A DNA stretch of 64,000 nucleotides from Candidatus Bathyarchaeota archaeon. Its GTDB lineage: Archaea; Thermoproteota; Bathyarchaeia; Bathyarchaeales; Bathycorpusculaceae. Below, in pieces: positions 15,090 to 26,489 of this stretch (positions are counted from its first letter, which is position 1; the number at the start of each line of letters is the position of its first letter). The notes beneath the pieces were generated by a model. That model did no database searches and had not been told where the DNA came from. It worked only from the letters and a program-made list of their open reading frames with translations. The stretch spans positions 1 to 64,000 of the forward strand of contig JAGTQX010000003.1 of the NCBI GenBank assembly GCA_018396675.1. Direction: 5' to 3'. Made by a program: the position numbers and the translations under genes.

Positions 15090-15515
15090 TTATGTTTCTT
15101 TTTCGTCTCTTTCTTTTTGCCATTCTTCGTATTTTTCTATGGCTTTTTGGATTTGTTGTTGTATGAAATCTTCTGCGTCTGCGTATGGCGTGTTCATTTC
15201 TTTTACTGCCTTGTTAAGCTTCTCGTATTCTTCTTTTGGGATTTCCACGTACTCGTATTCGTTTGACTCCCATTTGAGCATGAAGCGTACTGCTTGGCGT
15301 ATAAACTCTTCTTTTGTTGTGTAGCCTCTTCCCTTGTGGGTTTTGATGAAGCGCTCCACTTCGTTTAGAAGTTCAGGAGGCATTATGACGGACTGGTATA
15401 GCATGGCTTCAATGGCGTCTTGGTATGTTTGCATTCTGCTTGTTTGCGCCATAAGTTCACCTAATAAGGCGGTGAGTTTCTGGTGGATGTCGTCTGATAT
15501 TCTTAAAGTTTTCAT
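15090..15515 (-). CDS. three-module ribbon-helix-helix DNA-binding protein
   Basis: A 141-residue protein that appears to hold three ribbon-helix-helix-like units of about 40 residues: 'LRISDDIHQKLTALLGEL...AIEAML', 'VIMPPELLNEVERFIKTH...AVRFML' and 'VEIPKEEYEKLNKAVKEM...QIQKAI'. Each has a strand, a helix, a turn and a second helix. Normal RHH proteins have one unit and work as dimers; a three-unit chain could bind an extended operator. It is divergent from another RHH gene, with a 97-base shared promoter region, at the border between provirus and host genes, so it is a candidate viral regulator. Confidence 0.55.
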   Translation of the reverse strand: MKTLRISDDIHQKLTALLGELMAQTSRMQTYQDAIEAMLYQSVIMPPELLNEVERFIKTHKGRGYTTKEEFIRQAVRFMLKWESNEYEYVEIPKEEYEKLNKAVKEMNTPYADAEDFIQQQIQKAIEKYEEWQKERDEKET

Positions 15516-15612
15516 GGTTTTCCCCTCACGCTTTTGTGTATTATTTGTGGCGTAAGTCTTTTAAGCATTTCTAATATACTAAATATACAAGATGCAAAAA
15601 TTATAACAAAAG
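15516..15612. promoter_or_regulatory. divergent promoter region between two RHH genes
   Basis: Ninety-seven AT-rich bases between divergent regulators. TAATATACTAAATATACAAG (about 15576-15595) could be box A for the plus-strand gene, whose GTG at 15613 would then have almost no leader. The TATA repeats could also be operator half-sites for the two RHH proteins. Confidence 0.4.
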
Positions 15613-15807
15613 GTGACGAAAAACTTGGCGAAAAAACGCATAGTCAAAGTTGTCCTAAGCAACGAACAAAAAGAAATATTGGAAGAACTGGCTAGGAGGC
15701 TCGGTGCAAGCGAAAGCGAAACTTTAAGAATGGCCTTAATGGACTACGCAAAAGAACTAAACCTGATGAGAGAACACGTCTGCAAAAACGCCGCAAAGCC
15801 TCTTTAA
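15613..15807 (+). CDS. ribbon-helix-helix transcription regulator (CopG-like)
   Basis: A 64-residue protein with one RHH unit: strand 'RIVKVVLSNEQKEI', helix 'LEELARRLG' and helix 'SESETLRMALMDYAKEL'. It would dimerise and bind DNA. The frame starts at GTG 15613; TTG at 15625 is an alternative. It is divergent from the three-module RHH gene and could control it or itself. The 121 bases after it hold a promoter for the next gene. Confidence 0.6.
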   Translation: MTKNLAKKRIVKVVLSNEQKEILEELARRLGASESETLRMALMDYAKELNLMREHVCKNAAKPL

Positions 15808-15879
15808 AGCAAGTTTCAGATTCGAATTTTTATTCAAAACCAGTCGTAACAATAATTTTAAAACCGAAGCCACAACAAC

Positions 15880-15890
15880 TTTTATAATGT
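15880..15890 (+). promoter_or_regulatory. box A of the small paralogous gene
   Basis: CTTTTATAATG is a good archaeal TATA element about 45 bases ahead of the GTG at 15929, allowing a leader of about 20 bases that contains the AGAGGAG ribosome site. Confidence 0.5.
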
Positions 15891-15928
15891 GCAATCTTTA
15901 ACAGTCTTCTAAAACTAGAGGAGCACAG

Positions 15929-16261
15929 GTGAAGTTGACGAAAAAGACATTCGATGAATTATTATTGGAGGCTATTGACGAGGCGTTAGCTTCTCTGGGT
16001 GAATCAGCAAAACAGTCAATATACTTCCACTTGCAAAACAAATTTAAAGTTTCTAAAACTGAGATTCCAAATCATATAAAAGAGTTTGCGGAAGGTTTGG
16101 AGAAAATTTTCGGAGTCGGTGCCCAATTCTTGGAGATTCTGATAATGAAGAAACTTTATGAGCGTATTGGAAAACCGCTTGAGTGGAGCGAGGATAAAGA
16201 GTTCATTTTTGTGAACTACGTGGATGCGGCGAGGCAGAGTTTTCGGAAAGCTAGCCGTTAA
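15929..16261 (+). CDS. small alpha-helical protein, NitrOD5/DUF3227-like
   Basis: A 110-residue helical protein: 'TFDELLLEAIDEALASLGES', 'KQSIYFHLQNKFKV', and 'GLEKIFGVGAQFLEILIMKKLYERI'. The same layout is in the next gene. It resembles, from memory, small archaeal domains of the DUF3227/NitrOD5 type that are found near or fused to signalling proteins. GTG 15929 has AGGAG eight bases upstream. Function is not known; the pair stands directly before a histidine kinase, so a role in that pathway is plausible. Confidence 0.45.
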   Translation: MKLTKKTFDELLLEAIDEALASLGESAKQSIYFHLQNKFKVSKTEIPNHIKEFAEGLEKIFGVGAQFLEILIMKKLYERIGKPLEWSEDKEFIFVNYVDAARQSFRKASR

Positions 16262-16391
16262 AAAGGTTTAGTTTTCCTTTTTGTTTGCGTTTTTAGTATG
16301 TATTTTGGATTCATAAGGGATTTAATGTTGGTTCTCGAAAAGGTTTAATGCATCTTACGATTTAATACATACTGTACGGAAGGAATAAAAA

Positions 16392-16718
16392 GTGCCCCCG
16401 AAAGACTTCCAAAAAACCCTACTAGAAGCAATCCAAGAAGGCTTATCATCACTCGGTGACTCCCCAAAACAAGCAATCCTATTCCACCTAGAAAACACAT
16501 TCAAAATAAAACTGGAAGAAATACCAACAAAACCCGCACAGTTTCAGAAAGCGCTGGAAACACTTTTCGGTCCAGGCGCACCATACCTTGAACAACTCAT
16601 ACTAGAAAAACTCTACAACAAACTTGATTTAAACTTCAACGGTCACAGAACAGAACAAACAGACTTCTCAAACAACATAGAAAATTTAAAACAACGCATT
16701 CTCATGGGTGATGCCTAA
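16392..16718 (+). CDS. second NitrOD5/DUF3227-like protein, coupled to histidine kinase
   Basis: A 108-residue paralogue of the preceding gene: 'LLEAIQEGLSSLGDSPKQAI', 'FHLENTFKIKLEEIP', 'ALETLFGPGAPYLEQLILEKLYNKL'. GTG 16392 follows GGAAGGAAT. Its stop overlaps the start of the kinase gene, so the two are co-translated. The DNA is notably poor in G and T on the coding strand compared with the first copy, so codon choice has drifted although the proteins remain alike. A signalling role with the kinase is inferred from coupling only. Confidence 0.45.
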   Translation: MPPKDFQKTLLEAIQEGLSSLGDSPKQAILFHLENTFKIKLEEIPTKPAQFQKALETLFGPGAPYLEQLILEKLYNKLDLNFNGHRTEQTDFSNNIENLKQRILMGDA

Positions 16719-19700
16719 CAAAATGAAAGAAAATGCAGATTTAAACCACGTTTTAGAGAAGCTTCACGCTTTTTTCGACGGTTTAGAAGACCTTGTCTAC
16801 GTTGCAGATCCTGACACTTATGAAATACTGTTTGCAAATGACAAGTTTAAAGAATTCTTTCACGGCAAAATCACGGGCAAAAAATGTTACGAGGTAATCC
16901 AAGGCCTAAAACATCCATGCTCCTTCTGCACGAACAAATACATTTTTGGAGAGAACATTGGAAAAACCCATGTCTGGGAGTATCACTGCAGAAAAAAGGG
17001 ACGCTGGTACAAATGTATAGACAAGGCTATACCTTGGCCTGGAAACAAAAACGTAAGATTTGAAATCGCAATTGACATAACTCAGCACAAGAAAACAGAA
17101 AAGGCTTTAACAGAAAGCGAGAGGCAAAACCGCATACTGGTTGAAGCAAGCCCAGATGTCATTTATAGTATCTCATTGGATGGAAAACTTGCTTCGCTTA
17201 ATCCTGCATTCGAAAAAATCACCGGTTGGAAATGCGAGGAATGGATCGGTAAACCTTTTACGGCGCTTATACACCCAGACGACGTAACCAAAGCAATGGA
17301 ATCCTTCCAGAAAACGCTTGCAGGTGAGCCGGAACCAGTAGAGCTTCGCGTCATCTCCAAATCGGGCGAGTACCTAATTGGCGAGTTTACAAGTGTTCCG
17401 ATGATTGAAGATGGAAAAATAGTTGGCGAACTTGGAATAGCCCGCGACGTAACAAGCCGCAAAATGTATGAAGAAAACCTTCAGAAAATAAACACCACGC
17501 TTCAAGCGTTGATTCAAGCCATTCCGGACATTGTGTATTTTAAGGATGCTGAAAGACGAAACTTGATAGTCAACAATGCCTTCGAAAAACTTGTAGGCTT
17601 AAAAAGAGAAAAAATCATTGGAAAAACGGATGAGCAAATTTTCCCTCCAGACTTGGCTGAACAATGTAGAAAAAGCGATGAAGAAGTACTCAAAAAAGGC
17701 GTGACCTTGCGTGTAGAAGAACAAACCGCTGATAAGAAGCGTGGGACAAGATTTTTTGAAACAATAAAGGTTCCAATCCGCGACAGGGAAGGAAAAATCG
17801 CAGGCTTAATCGGCGTAAGCCGTGAGATAACAGAACGCAAAATTGTAGAAGAGAAACTTCGGGAAAGAGAAGAATTTTTCCGTTCTATTGCAGAAAACTC
17901 CAGCGACGGCATCGCAATAGTAAATGAAAACCAGAAAATCGTCTATGCAAATGATGAACTAGCAAAAATAACAGGATATTCAACAAGCGAAATTGTTGGG
18001 CAAGATTTCAGAAAGCTTCTCACCGAAGAAGGCAAATCTTTTTTCACAAATAGGAAAATACACACGCAAGCAAAAAGGCAGAAAGAAGGAAGATTGCGTT
18101 TAAAATATGAGCTTAAGATATTGAGAAAAGATGGCGTTGAAAGAGAAATCGAAGCTAGAGTCGCCACAATACGTGACGCGCATGGGAAAATGCGTGCAAT
18201 AGTCCAAGTAGTTGACATAACAGAGCGCAGAAAATTCGAAGAAGAAAGAAACCGTCTCGAGAAGAGGCTTTCAGAATTAAACAATTATGCCAAAAAATTG
18301 AACACCGCTAAGAACATAAAAGAAATCTACAGGCTTTCCTTGGATGCAATGGAAAAAACGCTTGGATTTGAGTACGCTTCAATTCTCATGGCTGAAAGAA
18401 ATACCCTAAACCTAGTGGCTCGCAGAGGCTACACGAAAGTTTTCTCACTTAAATTGCCACTGGACGGCGATAAAGGCATAACGCTCAAAGCATTCAAAAC
18501 GGGAAGACCCGTGAACGTTCCTGACGTTAGAAAAGATGATGCATACGTCAAGGGAGGAGAAGAAATACTTTCTGAGTTGGCGGTGCCGATAAAAATCGGA
18601 AACAAAGTACTAGGCGTACTAAACGTAGAAAGCAGAACTTTTGCGGCGTTCAACGGAGAAGATATTAAGCTTTTGGAGTTATTGGCGTCTCACATTGCAA
18701 TAGCAATAAGTAACCTCAAAAACCGCGGAAAACTCACAGCAATAAACACTTACGGTCAAAAACTGAGCAGGGCACAATCAATAGAGGATGTTTGTAAACT
18801 AACTTTGGATGCCATGCAGAAAATTTTAGAGTACGATTATGTTGACATCTTTCTGGTTGAAGGCAAAAAACTTCGCTTAATAAAAACCATTGGGCTAAGC
18901 TACACGCCGAGGATGACCTTGCCTTTAGACGGAGAAAAAGGGGTGACAGTTAAAGCTGCAAAAACGGGCAAACCAATCTGTGTTCCTGACGTTAGAAAAG
19001 AAGAAGCCTATGTCAAAGCTGGAATGGAAAACGTACTTTCTGAGTTGGCGGTGCCGATAAAAATCGGAAACAAAGTACTAGGCGTACTAAACGTAGAAAG
19101 CGAAAAACTGGCGGCTTTCGATAGAGAAGACAAAAAATTGCTTGAAATTTTAGCTTCACACGTAGCCATAGCCTTAAGCAACATAGAAAGAACAGAGAAA
19201 CTCGCGGCACTTTCTGAGAAACTTGAAAACTTGATGGAAAGCTCCACAGAAATAATGAAAATCAAAGACGCCCGCAGGAGACTAAGAAAAATCGCTGAAA
19301 CCATAAGAAGCTTCGGTTGGAGAAGAGTGGTGATAGGGCGCGTTGACGAAAACCTTGAAAGAAAAGAAATAGTCACAGTAGGTTTAACAAGAGAAGAAAT
19401 TAAACTATTAAAGGAAAAACAAGCTCCCGGACACGTTTGGAAAGAGCGACTAGGTTCAAAGTTTGAAAGATACAGAATTGGCGAGTTCTTTTACATACCT
19501 TGGAGAGACCCATGGATTAGAGAGCACTTCTTCCATATTCCGCCAGAAACATCACCAGAAAACGCGATAAAGTACATGAATGCTGTTCCGAGCAGACTGT
19601 CTGAAGAGAACATGGTTGACTGGCACCCACAAGATATGCTTTATGCTCCGCTACGCACGCCAGAAGGCAGAATCGTCGGACTCTTAAGCATGGATGACCC

Positions 19701-20637
19701 AGTTGACGGCCGTAAACCGGCAAGAGAATCACTTATACCATTAGAACTTTTCCTGCACCAAGCAGCGATAACAATTGAGAATGCTGAGCTTATGGAAAAT
19801 CTGGAAAAAGCTAGGCAAGAGCTTCAGATTTATGCAGACCAACTTGAACAGAAAGTTGAGGAAAGAACACGCGCTTTAAGGGAAATACAAGAAAAACTGC
19901 TCAGAACACAGAGGCTTGCAGTAATCGGCGAGTTAGCAGGCATGATAGGCCACGACTTGCGTAACCCATTAACAAGCATATCAGGCGCCACATACTACCT
20001 CAAAAGAAGACTGGAGCAAAACGGCGACAGAAACGTAATCGAAATGCTCGAACTTATACAAAACAACATTGCCTACTCAAACAAGATAATAAACGACCTC
20101 TTGGACTACTCAAGGGAAATAAAGTTGGACATAACTGAAACAAACCCTGAAAAGATAGTTAATGAAGCGCTGGCAGTGGTTGAAATTCCGAGAAATATTC
20201 GCCTTATCAGAAAAGTGAGCAGGACGCCGAAAATTAAGGCTGACTTTGAAAAAATGAAGAGAATCTTCGTAAACTTGATAAGAAATGCTGTGGACGCCAT
20301 GCCGAAAGGCGGCACGTTGACAATAAAAAGCAGTAAAAGAGGTGGCAAAATCCAGTTTACCGTGTCGGACACGGGTGTTGGCATGAATGAAGAAACTCTC
20401 AAGAAACTGTGGACACCCTTGTTCACCACGAAAGCGAAGGGAATGGGTTTCGGATTAGCCATATGCAAACGTTTTGTTGAAGCTCACGGGGGCACCATAA
20501 CCGTGGAAAGCACAGTTGGAAAGGGAACAACCTTCAAGGTGACCCTTCCAACTGATCCAGAAATGAAAGAAGAAGGAGGTGAAAAAATATGGTTGAAAAC
20601 GCCAGAATCCTCGTTGTTGACGACGACGAAAACATAA
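16711..20637 (+). CDS. multi-PAS/GAF sensor histidine kinase
   Basis: A soluble sensor of about 1,308 residues. Order: PAS 1 (about 10-120, with a 'HPCSFCTNKY' Cys pair), PAS 2 (135-250), PAS 3 (260-385), PAS 4 (390-510), GAF 1 (530-680), GAF 2 (685-840), a third GAF-like region (850-1060), a coiled coil (1065-1100), HisKA with phospho-acceptor His near 1081 ('GHDLRNPLTSI') and HATPase with N box 'NLIRNAVDAM', G1 'DTGVGM' and G2 'GMGFGLAI'. There is no membrane helix, so signals are cytosolic (redox, ligands). The frame opens at GTG 16708; I prefer ATG 16711. Its end overlaps the receiver gene by about 50 bases, so both are made together. Confidence 0.9.
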   Translation: MPNKMKENADLNHVLEKLHAFFDGLEDLVYVADPDTYEILFANDKFKEFFHGKITGKKCYEVIQGLKHPCSFCTNKYIFGENIGKTHVWEYHCRKKGRWYKCIDKAIPWPGNKNVRFEIAIDITQHKKTEKALTESERQNRILVEASPDVIYSISLDGKLASLNPAFEKITGWKCEEWIGKPFTALIHPDDVTKAMESFQKTLAGEPEPVELRVISKSGEYLIGEFTSVPMIEDGKIVGELGIARDVTSRKMYEENLQKINTTLQALIQAIPDIVYFKDAERRNLIVNNAFEKLVGLKREKIIGKTDEQIFPPDLAEQCRKSDEEVLKKGVTLRVEEQTADKKRGTRFFETIKVPIRDREGKIAGLIGVSREITERKIVEEKLREREEFFRSIAENSSDGIAIVNENQKIVYANDELAKITGYSTSEIVGQDFRKLLTEEGKSFFTNRKIHTQAKRQKEGRLRLKYELKILRKDGVEREIEARVATIRDAHGKMRAIVQVVDITERRKFEEERNRLEKRLSELNNYAKKLNTAKNIKEIYRLSLDAMEKTLGFEYASILMAERNTLNLVARRGYTKVFSLKLPLDGDKGITLKAFKTGRPVNVPDVRKDDAYVKGGEEILSELAVPIKIGNKVLGVLNVESRTFAAFNGEDIKLLELLASHIAIAISNLKNRGKLTAINTYGQKLSRAQSIEDVCKLTLDAMQKILEYDYVDIFLVEGKKLRLIKTIGLSYTPRMTLPLDGEKGVTVKAAKTGKPICVPDVRKEEAYVKAGMENVLSELAVPIKIGNKVLGVLNVESEKLAAFDREDKKLLEILASHVAIALSNIERTEKLAALSEKLENLMESSTEIMKIKDARRRLRKIAETIRSFGWRRVVIGRVDENLERKEIVTVGLTREEIKLLKEKQAPGHVWKERLGSKFERYRIGEFFYIPWRDPWIREHFFHIPPETSPENAIKYMNAVPSRLSEENMVDWHPQDMLYAPLRTPEGRIVGLLSMDDPVDGRKPARESLIPLELFLHQAAITIENAELMENLEKARQELQIYADQLEQKVEERTRALREIQEKLLRTQRLAVIGELAGMIGHDLRNPLTSISGATYYLKRRLEQNGDRNVIEMLELIQNNIAYSNKIINDLLDYSREIKLDITETNPEKIVNEALAVVEIPRNIRLIRKVSRTPKIKADFEKMKRIFVNLIRNAVDAMPKGGTLTIKSSKRGGKIQFTVSDTGVGMNEETLKKLWTPLFTTKAKGMGFGLAICKRFVEAHGGTITVESTVGKGTTFKVTLPTDPEMKEEGGEKIWLKTPESSLLTTTKT
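18566..18633 (+). repeat. 68-base exact repeat within the kinase GAF domains, copy 1
   Basis: This 68-base stretch is identical to 19034-19101, 468 bases (156 codons) downstream, in the matching place of the second GAF domain (encoding 'LSELAVPIKIGNKVLGVLNV'). The flanking GAF sequence is clearly diverged. Confidence 0.85.
19034..19101 (+). repeat. 68-base exact repeat within the kinase GAF domains, copy 2
   Basis: Second copy of the stretch described at 18566. Perfect identity at synonymous sites points to recent gene conversion or a recent duplication rather than selection on the protein alone. Confidence 0.85.
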
Positions 20638-21056
20638 GAAAAGTTTTGATGATGATACTTCAAGACGAAGGCTACAACGTGGACATGGCGGGAACAGCCA
20701 AAGAAGCCATAGAAAAAACAAGGAAAAACTTTTACAACTTGGCTCTCATTGACGTGAGACTGCCAGACATGGAAGGCATAGAACTTCTAACAAAAGTGAG
20801 GGACACAACGCCTAGAATGAGGAAAATAATCATAACAGGCTACCCAACGATTCAGAACGCCATCGAAGCTGTAAACAGAGGCGCGGACGCCTACATATTG
20901 AAGCCTTTTGACATGACTAAAGTTCTAACAACAATAAAGGAACAGTTGAGAAAACAACAAGAAGAGATACGATACAGCCAAGAAAAAGTTGCAGAGTTCA
21001 TCGAAACCCGCGTGAAAGAGCTAGAAGCAGAAAAAATACCTCAAAAAAGACCATGA
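20589..21056 (+). CDS. receiver-only response regulator
   Basis: A 155-residue CheY-type receiver with a C-terminal coiled helix and no DNA-binding domain. Acid pocket D11-D12-D13, phospho-acceptor D55 ('ALIDVRLPD'), the Thr in 'IIITGYP' and Lys in 'ILKPFD' are all present. ATG 20589 is preceded by AGAAGGAGGTG, a very strong ribosome site inside the kinase gene. It is the cognate partner of the kinase, and output is probably by protein contact, as in most archaeal two-component pairs. Confidence 0.9.
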   Translation: MVENARILVVDDDENIRKVLMMILQDEGYNVDMAGTAKEAIEKTRKNFYNLALIDVRLPDMEGIELLTKVRDTTPRMRKIIITGYPTIQNAIEAVNRGADAYILKPFDMTKVLTTIKEQLRKQQEEIRYSQEKVAEFIETRVKELEAEKIPQKRP

Positions 21057-21139
21057 TGGTTTCACATACCACCCCAATTATTAAATTTTCCATTTTCAAT
21101 TCTTTACGATTTTGTCAGTTGAAGGAGTATCACGACAGT

Positions 21140-22027
21140 TTATGAAAGTTTCTTATGCAGAAACTTCCAGTGATGGGCAACCTTAAAGCCTAACTTTGTT
21201 AAAAGTGTGACAGAGGGCGTGTTCTGTTCAAGCGTGTAGAGTGAAACGGAATCCATCCCCTTCTCGTAGAGGAAATTCATTGCGCGACAAGTTAAAGCCG
21301 AAGCCAAGTTTTTTCCTCTGTATTCGGGCAAAGTGACGGCTGGTCCAAGATAGCCTCGTTTTGCTTTAAAGAAAACATTGTATTCGGTGTCTGGTCTGGA
21401 AACAACTGCTGAAACAATTTTGCCGTCAGCTTCTGCCACATGAACCCAGCTTTCATCAAACGGCGGATGCTCACTTTTCCACTTTGAAATATGGTCTTCA
21501 CGCAGTCTTTCAAACCCATAGCCAGAATTAACGGTTTCTACGAGTTTTTTATCCTCGCCGCACATTAAGCTTCGAAGAGTAACACCTTCTGGAACTTTTG
21601 GAAGAGGCTTAACACTGTCAAGCTTCACAAGCATATGGTACAAGCCGCCTTCGATTTTGTAGCCACGTGAAGACCAGAAGCCTATTTTTGGGCTGTCTGC
21701 GTCAACACTCGTGAAAACTTCGCCGCTTTCAGCGTTTCTTTCAACTGCATCAACCAAAGCTTCTTCCACAGCTTTCCGAAAGTTGCCGCTTAAAGCCGCA
21801 AGCCAGTGAATCTCCTCTCCTCTAGGGTTCCTATTGTAGACGACGCAACCCAAGACTTCTCCGTCTTTTTCAGCTACAAGAACTCGAAAATTCCGTTCCA
21901 CAATTTCCCGCCTAAACACTTCAACATCATAAGGGATAAACTCGTATGACCCGCTAAATTCTCCGTTAAGCAACCTAACAAGAACCGGTAAATCCTCACT
22001 GTGGAAAACGCGAACATTAAGACTCAT
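21140..22027 (-). CDS. double-domain GNAT acetyltransferase
   Basis: About 295 residues with two GNAT folds. The first is weak ('VRVFHSEDLPVLVRLLNGEF', 'FRVLVAEKDGEVLGCVVYNR'); the second has a good acetyl-CoA site ('LGPAVTLPEYRGKNLASALT', then 'LYTLEQNTPSVTLLTKLGF'). I prefer ATG 22027 over the track start at 22045. Such tandem GNATs acylate small amines or protein termini; the substrate is unknown. A second tandem GNAT gene lies at 48836. It is the last gene before the 23S rRNA on the same strand. Confidence 0.75.
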   Translation of the reverse strand: MSLNVRVFHSEDLPVLVRLLNGEFSGSYEFIPYDVEVFRREIVERNFRVLVAEKDGEVLGCVVYNRNPRGEEIHWLAALSGNFRKAVEEALVDAVERNAESGEVFTSVDADSPKIGFWSSRGYKIEGGLYHMLVKLDSVKPLPKVPEGVTLRSLMCGEDKKLVETVNSGYGFERLREDHISKWKSEHPPFDESWVHVAEADGKIVSAVVSRPDTEYNVFFKAKRGYLGPAVTLPEYRGKNLASALTCRAMNFLYEKGMDSVSLYTLEQNTPSVTLLTKLGFKVAHHWKFLHKKLS

Positions 22028-22117
22028 TGAAATCCCACGCGTCATTCCAAAACGTGAAGACGCATATAGTTAAACGTTTCACAAGAAAACCATAACGCAA
22101 CGGAAAAGCCACGCGTA

Positions 22118-22184
22118 GGCAACATCCAAACTGAAAAGGTTTTTCACAGCATACATCGCCCAGACACCGCTTTATGCCCGACAC
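22118..22184 (-). other. 23S rRNA processing stem, 3' arm
   Basis: This arm pairs with 25231-25299. On the minus strand, TGTCGGGC pairs with GCCCGACA, GCGGTGTCT with AGACACCGC, TGCTGTGAA with TTCACAGCA, and TGGATGTTGCC with GGCAACATCCA, with internal loops between. Archaeal pre-23S is released from such a stem by the bulge-helix-bulge endonuclease. Confidence 0.75.
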
Positions 22185-25230
<3,046 letters not shown>

Positions 25231-25299
25231 TGGCATGTCGGGCCTTTGGCGGTGTCTGTTTAGCGTTGCTGTGAATCCTTTTTGGCGTGGATGTTGCCT
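25231..25299 (-). other. 23S rRNA processing stem, 5' arm
   Basis: Pairs with 22118-22184 as described there. The presence of both arms shows that the 23S is transcribed and processed as its own unit. Confidence 0.75.
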
Positions 25300-25426
25300 A
25301 TGCATGGCTTCATCATGAGCTTTACGGCTCATTAGCCTCTTCACCCCACATCGGTTGATGGGAGTTGCATCTGGTTTATGGCTTAATGTAACATGTAGCC
25401 AAAATATTTCTGAAGCGGCTTTCGCC

Positions 25427-25435
25427 CATATAAGG
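25427..25435 (-). promoter_or_regulatory. candidate promoter of the 23S rRNA gene
   Basis: CTTATATGG on the minus strand is a box-A-like element about 125 bases before the processing stem. A second AT-rich block (AAAAACCTTTATTA) lies at about 25447-25462. One of these should drive the solitary rRNA gene; choice between them is uncertain. Confidence 0.35.
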
Positions 25436-25543
25436 GTTACGTCGCTTGTAATAAAGGTTTTTAATTAATGTCTCATGTCGCGCAGTTAACGTTTTTATTT
25501 TTGTTTTCAATATGCCTATGACAAGCGCACGGGCAACGAAAGT

Positions 25544-25620
25544 GCCTCGGTAGCTCAGCCTGGTAGAGCAACGGCCTTGTAAGCCGTAGGTCGCGGGATC
25601 AAAGCCCGCCCGAGGCTCCA
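25544..25620 (+). tRNA. tRNA-Thr (anticodon TGT)
   Basis: A full cloverleaf: acceptor GCCTCGG/CCGAGGC, D arm GCTC...GAGC with AGCCTGGTA loop, anticodon stem ACGGC/GCCGT with loop CTTGTAA (anticodon TGT, reads ACA), T arm GCGGG/CCCGC with loop ATCAAAG. The discriminator is T and CCA is encoded (25618-25620). There is no intron. It lies divergent from the 23S rRNA gene on the other strand. A T-rich stretch (GTTTTTATTTTTG, about 25490-25503) may include its promoter. Confidence 0.95.
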
Positions 25621-25668
25621 CTGAACAATCTAAAGTTGCGAAATTCAATTATTGTGCGCATGTGAGGA

Positions 25669-25848
25669 CTAGAGTCTGTTGCTGAAGACGTATTTTTTGT
25701 AGTAGCCGTCTATAACTGACTCATTCCAATGGTCCCACTCACTTTTGGGAATGAGCCCCTGTAAGCCTTCCGTTTTAAGTCTTCTTTTTAAACGCCTATT
25801 CTCGTTCAGCATACTGGACAGTTTCAAAACCATGACCTTATTTTCCAT
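25669..25848 (-). CDS. short basic helical protein (59 residues)
   Basis: One residue below the ORF track limit. ATG 25848 to TAG 25669. The product begins MENKVMVLKLSSMLNENRRL and continues with basic residues and an aromatic tail ('SEWDHWNESVIDGYYKKYVF'). The frame extends upstream into the previous gene without stops for some distance, and the amino acid make-up is protein-like. It is the last gene of the operon beginning at 28081. Family unknown. Confidence 0.5.
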   Translation of the reverse strand: MENKVMVLKLSSMLNENRRLKRRLKTEGLQGLIPKSEWDHWNESVIDGYYKKYVFSNRL

Positions 25849-25864
25849 TAGATACTCGTACGTC

Positions 25865-26173
25865 TTAAACTTTATAACGGCGTATTCTCCCCCACAGTTT
25901 TTGAGCAGTCTTCGACTTCATTTCACTCTTTAATTTATCCAGTTCTTCTTCACATTCGCTTGACAAACCATACTGGATAAGCATTGGTATGCCTTGACCT
26001 TCCAGTAACCCTTTCTCTTTCAGAAAATTCCTCAGTGTTTCAGCAGTGTCGTAGGAAATAACTATTTTTATCTGAACTTTTTCGCGGCTTTCAATGGTTT
26101 CTAAAGCTCCTATAAGGTCGTTTCGGCGTTTTGGAGAATTTTTATCATGCAAAAATGGTTGCTTAACCTTCAT
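25865..26173 (-). CDS. small RHH-like protein of unknown function
   Basis: A 102-residue protein with 'KVQIKIVISYDTAETLRNFL', 'KGLLEGQGIPMLIQYGLSSE' and a charged C-terminal helix. The middle resembles a ribbon-helix-helix (strand, helix, turn, helix). It overlaps the preceding gene by eleven bases. The same general plan is in the preceding gene, so the two may be distant paralogues. Function is unknown. Confidence 0.45.
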   Translation of the reverse strand: MKVKQPFLHDKNSPKRRNDLIGALETIESREKVQIKIVISYDTAETLRNFLKEKGLLEGQGIPMLIQYGLSSECEEELDKLKSEMKSKTAQKLWGRIRRYKV

Positions 26174-26489
26174 CTTCAGACCCCCGCGCTTTTCTCTCTA
26201 AAATGCTTTTCAATTGATTGTTTTCATTTTCAAGACCGACAAAAAGCTCATTATCCTTTTTAAACTCTTCAAATAGCTTCTTTATGTGAAAATAGCTAAT
26301 TTTCATCTGTTTAAATTCATGAATCCAGTAGTCAGCCATCCCGCGTTTTAGAATCGTTACAATTGCGTCGTTTTCACTGAGATTGTTCTTCACGGCATAA
26401 TCTTTTAATTTTTCATATGTTGGCTTTTCGAGAAACACTTCCAAAAATGCGGGATCACCTTTCTTACCAAGGATTATTCGGCTGAACAT
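26163..26489 (-). CDS. RHH-like protein with coiled-coil tail
   Basis: A 108-residue protein: 'AFLEVFLEKPTYEKLKDYAV' and 'NLSENDAIVTILKRGMADYW' give a ribbon-helix-helix-like unit, followed by a long charged coiled coil ('FEEFKKDNELFVGLENENNQ'). It overlaps both neighbours (26 and 11 bases), so the whole set is translationally coupled. It may be a DNA-binding adaptor; nothing more can be said. Confidence 0.45.
   Translation of the reverse strand: MFSRIILGKKGDPAFLEVFLEKPTYEKLKDYAVKNNLSENDAIVTILKRGMADYWIHEFKQMKISYFHIKKLFEEFKKDNELFVGLENENNQLKSILERKARGSEDEG

Noticed and set aside
25544-25620. tRNA-Thr as the integration site of the provirus
   Set aside because: It is over 10 kb from the module with host genes between, and no repeat of its 3' end was noticed near 15 kb.
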